Below, piece after piece: positions 6,936 to 11,509 of a stretch of 11,509 nt of DNA. The DNA lies in NCBI GenBank assembly GCA_964390695.1, contig CAYMKI010000114.1:1-11509 (forward strand), in the 5' to 3' direction. Source of the stretch: CAWACC01 sp964390695 (GTDB taxonomy: Bacteria; Chlamydiota; Chlamydiia; Chlamydiales; Parachlamydiaceae). The translations under genes and the position numbers were made by a program. The notes beneath the pieces are model-generated. The model was not told where the DNA came from and searched no databases. It saw only the letters and a program-made list of their open reading frames with translations. How positions within the stretch are numbered: position 1 is the first letter of the stretch; every line of letters starts with the position of its first letter.

Positions 6936-6981
6936 TAAATTATTTCATCGTCCGTATTTTATTTTATTAAGGAGGTAAACC

Positions 6982-8052
6982 ATGGGCGGCGTATCTAAAT
7001 TAACCAGAAGTCAGAGTTTGGCAAATATACACCGTGAAGAACAAAAAGCCCCGGTTGCACATAAAGAGTATAGGCAAGCAGCTTATAAGGCAAATGTGAT
7101 TGATAAATTGACGACTAAACTGCGTGAATTCTTTCATCTGAATTGTACCAAATTGGGAAGGTTGGAGAAACAGGAGCAGAAGATTGTTAAAGAGTTAAAT
7201 CACACCATGGCAGAGATTATGAAAATTGAAAAACAGCTAGACAAGTCAGACAAGGAAATGCCTTGGAAGTCAAGGGATCAATTGAATGTGAAAGCGAAAA
7301 AGTTATTCCGTGTCCACGAGGCGGCATGCCGTAAATTGAATGTAGTGACGGATAAAATTAAAACGATCCGCCATGAAACGGAAGGGGTGCAAATCGTTGA
7401 TCACAGGCTTAGCAAAATTCAAAAGATGTTTAAAACCGCAGAGGCACATGTAAAATCGCCGCTCGACTTGCATAAGGGTGTAAAAGAGATGGAAACAGCT
7501 GGTAAAATACTCGCTGCGTTCTACCTTGAATACAACGATGTCTTCGTGAAAAATCCTAAGCTGCACGATAAGGTGAGTGCCTTAATGGATAAGGTAGTGG
7601 AGGGAAATAGAATATACGACATCACCAAGGAATTGTTCCTGCAAAATCGCATTTTAAAGGAAAACAAGGAACTCTTAGCGAAGCAAAAAGCGCAAAGGAG
7701 CGACTATGTGAAGCGAGCTGGAAATAAATTTGAAACACAGTTGAAAGTGGTGCATGATGACCGTTTGCAGGTTGAGAAACTCAAAAAAAAGAAAGAAATA
7801 CTTACTAAAAAATTTAAAGAAACAAAGGATCCTGAAGTCGCAAAGCAGTTTGAAGCTAATAGTTTAGCTATACAAGCAGCTCAAGAGAAATTAGCACAGG
7901 CAAAAATACAAACCGGCAATATGCAAAAAGAAATGCATAGAGTTTTGGAGAGCTATGATCAAAATATCGAGGGGTCCTTGAGAGATATAGACTTTACCGA
8001 AGCTTTAATCGGTGGGTTGAAAAAAGAACTCAAGGCTGCCAGAGCTGAATAG
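6982..8052 (+). CDS. Coiled-coil protein, tandem paralog 4 (356 aa)
   Basis: Shortest and most diverged member of the tandem family; not recognised. The N-terminal block is present but altered: FFHLNCTKLGRLE at 50-62, with Phe-Phe and GRLE kept. The spacer to the second block is about 24 residues shorter than in the others. That block starts near KIKTIRHETEGVQIV (125-139) and runs through FYLEYNDVFVKNP (180-192), which closely matches paralog 3. The C-terminal half (215-356) is Lys/Glu/Gln-rich coiled coil. There is no signal peptide or membrane helix. A perfect AAGGAGGT (6969-6976) lies 5 nt before the ATG, suggesting strong translation. It is flanked by terminators on both sides, so it is monocistronic, possibly from a sigma-54 promoter. 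Confidence 0.87.
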   Translation: MGGVSKLTRSQSLANIHREEQKAPVAHKEYRQAAYKANVIDKLTTKLREFFHLNCTKLGRLEKQEQKIVKELNHTMAEIMKIEKQLDKSDKEMPWKSRDQLNVKAKKLFRVHEAACRKLNVVTDKIKTIRHETEGVQIVDHRLSKIQKMFKTAEAHVKSPLDLHKGVKEMETAGKILAAFYLEYNDVFVKNPKLHDKVSALMDKVVEGNRIYDITKELFLQNRILKENKELLAKQKAQRSDYVKRAGNKFETQLKVVHDDRLQVEKLKKKKEILTKKFKETKDPEVAKQFEANSLAIQAAQEKLAQAKIQTGNMQKEMHRVLESYDQNIEGSLRDIDFTEALIGGLKKELKAARAE

Positions 8053-8078
8053 ATCTTCGCTCTAACAGATCGCATTTT

Positions 8079-8110
8079 AGGCCCACGTAAGTGGGCCTTT
8101 TTTTATTTTA
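8079..8110 (+). terminator. Rho-independent terminator after paralog 4
   Basis: AGGCCCAC (8079-8086), loop GTAA, GTGGGCCT (8091-8098), followed by a T-rich run. The perfect 8-bp stem starts 27 bp after the stop codon. Confidence 0.94.
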
Positions 8111-8136
8111 TTTTTTCAAGACATTTTTTTTGAAAT

Positions 8137-8192
8137 ATGCTAAGATTTTACTTTAGCATTAAACTTGATACCTCTTGGAATGTAAAGAGGTA
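8137..8192 (+). promoter_or_regulatory. Two adjacent inverted repeats upstream of hldD
   Basis: The first is ATGCTAA (8137-8143) with TTAGCAT (8153-8159). The second is TACCTCTT (8169-8176) with AAGAGGTA (8185-8192), a perfect 8-bp stem with an 8-nt loop. Neither is followed by a T-run, so they are not terminators. They lie in the only space available for the hldD promoter and could be operators or leader structures. A -35-like TTGATA (8165-8170) overlaps the second one, but no good -10 at 17 nt is seen. Confidence 0.4.
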
Positions 8193-8234
8193 AGTTATTC
8201 ATTTACAGTAAAATACACATAACCGTTGTAATTT

Positions 8235-9218
8235 ATGCACACACAAGACAGATGCATCGTTGTCACCGGCGGGGCCGGTTTTATTGGCTCGGGAGTCGTC
8301 AGGCACCTTAACGATCAAGGCTATAAAAATATTCTCGTGGTCGACGACTTGGGCAAGGGCGCAAAGTGGAAGAATTTAGTCGGAAAGGCCTTGGCAGATG
8401 TCATCTCCAAGCACGCCTTGTTCAAGTGGTTGGAAGGGCGTCAGGCTGAGATCCAGGCTTTTATCCATCTGGGGGCATGTTCTAGTACGGTGGAACAGGA
8501 TGCGGGGTATCTATTAGAAAACAACTACCGCTACTCCCGGCACCTAGCAGAATATGCCTTTCAACATGGGATTAGGTTCATTTACGCCTCGTCAGCAGCA
8601 ACCTATGGGGATGGCTCATGCGGTTTTCATGATGATCATGAGCAGCTGGAGGCTTTAAAGCCTCTGAATATGTATGGCTTCTCCAAGCACCTGTTTGACC
8701 TGTGGTTGAAGTCCCAGGGTGCTTTGAATTTAGCCGTGGGCCTTAAATATTTCAACGTGTTTGGCCCTAACGAATACCATAAGGGCAGGATGGCTTCGGC
8801 GATTACCCACATACTTCCCTCTGCCAGAAAGGAGGGGGTGATTCGTTTGTTTAAGTCTAGCGATCCCTCCCACTTTGCCCATGGGGAACAGAAGAGGGAT
8901 TTCATCTATGTCAAAGATGCCGTGCGTATGACCTGTGCATTTTTAGAGAATTCCGCTTGCGGCATCTATAATGTGGGGACCGGCTATCCCGGCACCTGGA
9001 ACGAGGTGGCTTCAGGGGTATTTAAAGCATGTGATCTGCCGGTGAATATCCAGTATATCGATATGCCTCCCGACCTGCTGGGCAAATATCAAAACTATAC
9101 CTGTGCCGACATGAATAAGACGCGGGCTGTTTTAAAGGAAAAGGCCTTGTGCAAATCCCTTGAAGAGAATGTGATAGAGTATGTGAAAGATTACTTACTG
9201 CCGGAGAAGACATGGTAA
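8235..9218 (+). CDS. hldD: ADP-L-glycero-D-manno-heptose 6-epimerase (HldD)
   Basis: Converts ADP-D-glycero-D-manno-heptose to the L-glycero form, the last step in making the heptose donor for the LPS inner core; cytosolic, NADP-dependent, extended SDR family. The Rossmann nucleotide-binding loop TGGAGFIGS is at 11-19 and the family motif ACSST at 81-85. The catalytic set is Ser119/Ser120 (YASSAATYG), Tyr147 and Lys151 (MYGFSK). KYFNVFGPNEYHKGRMAS (171-188) and KRDFIYVKD (220-228) are typical HldD substrate-region motifs. The length of 327 residues is normal (about 310-330). The start is constrained: a stop codon in the same frame lies at 8229-8231, and no good Shine-Dalgarno sequence precedes the ATG. 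It overlaps hldE by 7 nt, so the two are translated from one message. GC content is visibly higher than in the upstream paralogs. Confidence 0.96.
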   Translation: MHTQDRCIVVTGGAGFIGSGVVRHLNDQGYKNILVVDDLGKGAKWKNLVGKALADVISKHALFKWLEGRQAEIQAFIHLGACSSTVEQDAGYLLENNYRYSRHLAEYAFQHGIRFIYASSAATYGDGSCGFHDDHEQLEALKPLNMYGFSKHLFDLWLKSQGALNLAVGLKYFNVFGPNEYHKGRMASAITHILPSARKEGVIRLFKSSDPSHFAHGEQKRDFIYVKDAVRMTCAFLENSACGIYNVGTGYPGTWNEVASGVFKACDLPVNIQYIDMPPDLLGKYQNYTCADMNKTRAVLKEKALCKSLEENVIEYVKDYLLPEKTW

Positions 9219-10537
9219 GGCTTACAGGAACATTTAGTCAGCTCGGCCCTAAGAGGGTGATGGTGATCGGAGATTTCTTATTAGACACCTATACCATTGG
9301 CAAGGCGCGCCGCATCTCGCCCGAAGCACCTGTGGCCGTCGTGCATGTGCAAAGGGAAGAGCATAGGCCCGGCGGAGCTGGAAACGTAGTTTTGAACCTT
9401 ATATCCATGGGATGCCAGGTCGCCGCCGTGGGGCGCATAGGCGAAGATGCCGCCGGGGCCAAGATGTCGCATATTTTGCATGAGGAAAAGGTGGACGTGC
9501 GCGGCGTGTTTAAACAGCCGGCCTATCCGACACCTGTGAAAAATCGGATCATTGCCGAAGGGCAGCAGATGGTGCGTGTGGACCATGAGCAGATCCTGCC
9601 GCTTCCCGAATCTTTAGAGCAGAAAATCATCGAGGCTTTGCCCTCTTTGATGGACGGAGTGGATGTGATTGCCATATCGGATTATGGCAAGGGATTTTTG
9701 TCCAAAACGTTGCTAGCGGCTGTGATGGAATTAGGCCATCTGCGCAGCATCCCTATTATCACCGATCCGAAAGGCGTGGATTTTTCTAAATATGCCGGTT
9801 GCACGGTGATCAAGCCGAATTTAACAGAAGCTTACGCCGCTGCGGGCTTGCCGGCAGAAGCTTCATTAGATAGTGTAGCCGCGAAGATTTTAGAGCTCTC
9901 CAAGAGTGAAATACTCATGGTGACCCGTTCAGAATCGGGCATATCGCTCTTTTTCCGGCAGGGAGAGAGGCTGGATTTTCCAGTCAGAGTTCGTGAAGTC
10001 AAAGATGTCACCGGTGCGGGGGATACGGTATTGGCGATGATGGCCTGTGCCATGGCCAATGGCTTGTCTATGGCTGAAGCGGCCCAGCTGTCGAATGTCG
10101 CTGCAGGCATTGCGATCGAGCGGTTTGGATGCGCCAGAATCACGTTGCCAGAATTGGCAAGGCGTTTACTGGAATATGATGTCGGCAACAAGGTCTTCGA
10201 CGAGGAGCATGTGTTTGCTTTGCAAAAGGCTTTGGAAGGTTGTGAATTCAATATATTGGGCGTTTCTGGATCGCAGGGCTTGACATCAGGTATTTTCAGC
10301 GCTATCCGTCATTTGTCTCAAGATCCTAACAAAGATTTGCTGGTGTATGTGCGCGATCACGATCCCGAAGCTGAGTTTGTGAATTTGCTGGCTTCATTGC
10401 ACGAGGTGGACTTTATATTAGTCAATGGAGAGAGCCTGCGTAGTTTATGTTTGAAGGTGTCTCCGACAGAAGTATATGAAGTTAATGGTTCTTTGCTTCA
10501 TAAACATTCGGATGCTGCGTCTTTAGTGCCATCTTAG
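9212..10537 (+). CDS. hldE: D-glycero-beta-D-manno-heptose-7-phosphate kinase (HldE) with degenerate adenylyltransferase region
   Basis: The N-terminal PfkB/ribokinase-type domain (about 1-320) phosphorylates heptose 7-phosphate at C1 for ADP-heptose synthesis; cytosolic. Motifs: VIGDFLLDTY (18-27), RISPEAPV (34-41), RPGGAGNV (52-59), SDYGKGFL (156-163), TDPKGVDFSKYAG (184-196), KPNLTE (201-206), and the catalytic anion-hole motif DVTGAGDTV (265-273) with Asp271 as base. In E. coli HldE (477 residues) the C-terminal part is a nucleotidyltransferase opening with NGVFDILHAGH. Here the matching region (about 345-441) reads ILGVSGSQGLTSG, with no HxGH, and the protein stops at 441. Only weak similarity is left (HEVDFILVNGE against EAVDWVVSFEE). 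The adenylyltransferase activity is therefore probably lost. GGAG (9203-9206) lies 5 nt before the ATG; the start overlaps the end of hldD. Confidence 0.93.
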   Translation: MVRLTGTFSQLGPKRVMVIGDFLLDTYTIGKARRISPEAPVAVVHVQREEHRPGGAGNVVLNLISMGCQVAAVGRIGEDAAGAKMSHILHEEKVDVRGVFKQPAYPTPVKNRIIAEGQQMVRVDHEQILPLPESLEQKIIEALPSLMDGVDVIAISDYGKGFLSKTLLAAVMELGHLRSIPIITDPKGVDFSKYAGCTVIKPNLTEAYAAAGLPAEASLDSVAAKILELSKSEILMVTRSESGISLFFRQGERLDFPVRVREVKDVTGAGDTVLAMMACAMANGLSMAEAAQLSNVAAGIAIERFGCARITLPELARRLLEYDVGNKVFDEEHVFALQKALEGCEFNILGVSGSQGLTSGIFSAIRHLSQDPNKDLLVYVRDHDPEAEFVNLLASLHEVDFILVNGESLRSLCLKVSPTEVYEVNGSLLHKHSDAASLVPS

Positions 10538-10548
10538 CTACAATAAGA

Positions 10549-10569
10549 TGCCTTTCAGGCAGCTTTTTT
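10549..10569 (+). terminator. Probable terminator after hldE
   Basis: TGCCT (10549-10553), loop TTC, AGGCA (10557-10561), then GC and a run of six T. The stem is short (5 bp) but the position, 11 bp after the hldE stop codon, is right. Confidence 0.65.
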
Positions 10570-10570
10570 G

Positions 10571-10625
10571 GGGGCATCACCCTGGGTGGTGCATGGATAA
10601 GGTATAGCAGCTTATAGAGATGCCA
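10571..10625 (-). repeat. Palindromic intergenic repeat, decayed inverted copy
   Basis: GGGCATCACCCTGGGTGG matches the inner part of inverted hairpin B of copy 4 (GGGCATCGCCCTGGGTGG) with one change. At the standard spacing of 18 nt, TAGCAGCTT...GATGCCA (10605-10625) looks like a decayed hairpin A. Confidence 0.5.
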
Positions 10626-10655
10626 CTTAAGATTTGAACTATACCTGTAAGATTG

Positions 10656-10800
10656 TAGCACCCTTACAGGGTGCTACAGGTGATAAATGCTCAGCCCAGG
10701 GCGATGCCCTGGGCTAATTCGTACCAGGCCTGCGGCCTGATGAATGCTCTTTAAGGGGGATATTCTACAGGTTGCCTGAATTATCTACAAGGGGTGAGGT
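10656..10800 (+). repeat. Palindromic intergenic repeat, complete copy 5
   Basis: Hairpin A is 10656-10676 (TAGCACCCT, TAC, AGGGTGCTA), hairpin B is 10695-10713, and hairpin C is 10725-10739 (CAGGCC, TGC, GGCCTG). The spacings of 18 and 11 nt equal those of copy 2. Both A and C differ from copy 2 by paired changes that keep the stems perfect. The tail, with GATATTCTAC and CTGAAT, resembles the tails at the left end of the window. Confidence 0.85.
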
Positions 10801-10909
10801 TAGTTGAAAGCTTAGTAGGTACTAGCTTGTGGGTATCATCCTACACCAGGATACAATATGAGCCCTAATTTCGGACAGTTCGGTTTGCCCTCTCATCAGG
10901 ACGCAGGCA

Positions 10910-10977
10910 TGGAACGTAATAGCCCAGGGCACCGCCCTTGTCATTACCCATTTTATTAGAAAATTTATTATAAGATA
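10910..10977 (-). repeat. Left arm of a perfect 68-bp inverted repeat
   Basis: Reading by eye, the reverse complement of 10910-10977 is identical over all 68 bases to 11336-11403. The arm carries a hairpin B (10923-10941) with a changed end (CCCAGGGC...GCCCTTGT) plus 36 bp of AT-rich unique sequence (10942-10977). The hairpin C beyond the arm is decayed and of the CAGGCC type. Confidence 0.93.
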
Positions 10978-11040
10978 ACCTTTTAACAAAAGGATCTCTG
11001 GTGACTATTCACAAACCCTCATAAAATAATAAATTAAAAA

Positions 11041-11058
11041 CCACAGAGCCCACAGAGG
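11041..11058. repeat. CACAGAG-type intergenic motif
   Basis: CCACAGAGCCCACAGAGG contains two imperfect CCACAGAG units. A counterpart with the opposite sense, CTCTGCGCCTCCGCG and CCCTCTGCGTT, lies at 11291-11317, so the pair may be the ends of a non-coding element inside the 68-bp inverted repeats. A similar motif is at 4757-4774. Confidence 0.4.
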
Positions 11059-11197
11059 AATATAACAAAGAGTTTGCAGCAAATGAGTGCCTCACAGAAC
11101 AAGACAGCTGCTTTCAGCGCCCTCTATCGTGAAATAACTTGGATCTTCGTTTTATATTTCAAACACAGATTTGCAGAGTCGCTGATGCTCAGAGGGT

Positions 11198-11224
11198 TCA
11201 TTCAAACCCGACGGGTTTGAATGA
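11198..11224. repeat. Strong hairpin, 12-bp perfect stem
   Basis: TCATTCAAACCC (11198-11209), loop GAC, GGGTTTGAATGA (11213-11224). No T-run follows, so it is not a standard terminator. It lies 6 bp from a second strong hairpin. Confidence 0.85.
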
Positions 11225-11230
11225 CAGCGC

Positions 11231-11259
11231 TAAAATTGTGCGCTTCGCGCGCAATTTTA
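11231..11259. repeat. Strong hairpin, 13-bp stem with one T-G pair
   Basis: TAAAATTGTGCGC (11231-11243), loop TTC, GCGCGCAATTTTA (11247-11259). All positions pair except T11239 against G11251, which can wobble in RNA. The second of two tandem hairpins. Confidence 0.85.
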
Positions 11260-11335
11260 TGTTGTTGCTTCTTAAGCCTTTACTCCGCGTCTCTGCGCCT
11301 CCGCGCCCTCTGCGTTGAACTTGAAGCAATAAGGA

Positions 11336-11403
11336 TATCTTATAATAAATTTTCTAATAAAATGGGTAATGACAAGGGCGGTGCCCTGGGCTATTACGTT
11401 CCA
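11336..11403 (+). repeat. Right arm of a perfect 68-bp inverted repeat
   Basis: Identical in reverse complement to 10910-10977. It ends inside a repeat copy whose hairpin B (11372-11390) has the same altered end (ACAAGGGC...GCCCTGGG) as the left arm. Its hairpin C (11402-11416, CAGCCC, ATT, GGGCTG) is intact and of a different type from that next to the left arm. The arms therefore stop at a junction between different repeat copies. Confidence 0.93.
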
Positions 11404-11509
11404 GCCCATTGGGCTGCTCTATAGTTTGTACATTTTTTTGATAACAAAACAATGTTTCTAAAAAAAAGTCTCATCGCGGATGCTTTTAGTTAGGTCCAAA
11501 ACCAAATTT

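Larger units (their letters stand above)
10538..11509. other. Gene-free repeat-rich region downstream of hldE
   Basis: No gene is supported. The region holds a partial inverted copy of the three-hairpin repeat (10571-10625), a complete copy (10656-10739 plus tail), two copies at the ends of perfect 68-bp inverted repeats, strong tandem hairpins at 11198-11259, and CACAGAG-type motifs at 11041-11058. A 67-codon frame at 11221-11424 begins in the flank of a hairpin and reads into the repeat; it is not a gene. The last 90 bases are AT-rich with no recognised feature. Confidence 0.8.

Noticed and set aside
9832..10251. 139-codon minus-strand frame
   Set aside because: Lies fully inside the hldE coding sequence, antisense to conserved kinase motifs; a shadow frame of a GC-richer gene.
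11221..11424. 67-codon plus-strand frame
   Set aside because: It begins in the flank of a hairpin, runs through another hairpin and the CTCTGCG-type motif, and ends in the repeat. The composition reflects repeats, and no Shine-Dalgarno sequence is present.

Overview
The window most likely comes from a Gram-negative bacterium with a heptose-containing lipopolysaccharide. My best guess is a chlamydia-related (Chlamydiota, non-Chlamydiaceae) genome. That guess rests on the overall look of the IspE protein, the non-mevalonate isoprenoid pathway, and an array of large paralogous coiled-coil proteins of the kind intracellular Chlamydiota often carry. No rRNA or other taxonomic marker is present, so the assignment is tentative. 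All six convincing genes lie on the + strand.

Layout. Positions 1-648 hold no gene but an array of a palindromic intergenic repeat built from three hairpins (A, B, C) with strictly fixed spacing, in both orientations. A decayed copy ends just upstream of ispE (649-1470, isoprenoid precursor synthesis). Positions 1694-8052 hold four tandem paralogs of 455, 494, 569 and 356 residues. All are predominantly helical and coiled-coil, with a shared N-terminal aromatic module (consensus FFYxxFTxQGRLE near residue 50) and a second conserved block around residues 135-210. They are separate transcription units: three of the four are followed by clear intrinsic terminators, each has its own Shine-Dalgarno sequence, and the fourth has a sigma-54-like promoter. 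I do not recognise this family; it is the most likely undescribed system here.

Positions 8235-10537 hold hldD and hldE, overlapping by 7 nt. They code for ADP-heptose epimerase and heptose-7-phosphate kinase for the LPS inner core, and are visibly more GC-rich than the paralogs. HldE keeps a complete kinase domain, but its C-terminal region lacks the nucleotidyltransferase HxGH signature and is shortened. The adenylyltransfer step therefore probably needs another enzyme.

Positions 10538-11509 are again gene-free and repeat-rich. They contain a complete three-hairpin element, a pair of perfect 68-bp inverted repeats (10910-10977 and 11336-11403) bracketing a 358-bp segment, and two strong hairpins within that segment.

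Functionally, ispE, hldD and hldE are envelope and lipid-precursor housekeeping genes. The paralog array sits between them like an accessory island. The repeats occupy the gene-free outer flanks, and a different, decayed inverted-repeat relic lies inside the array between paralogs 2 and 3.
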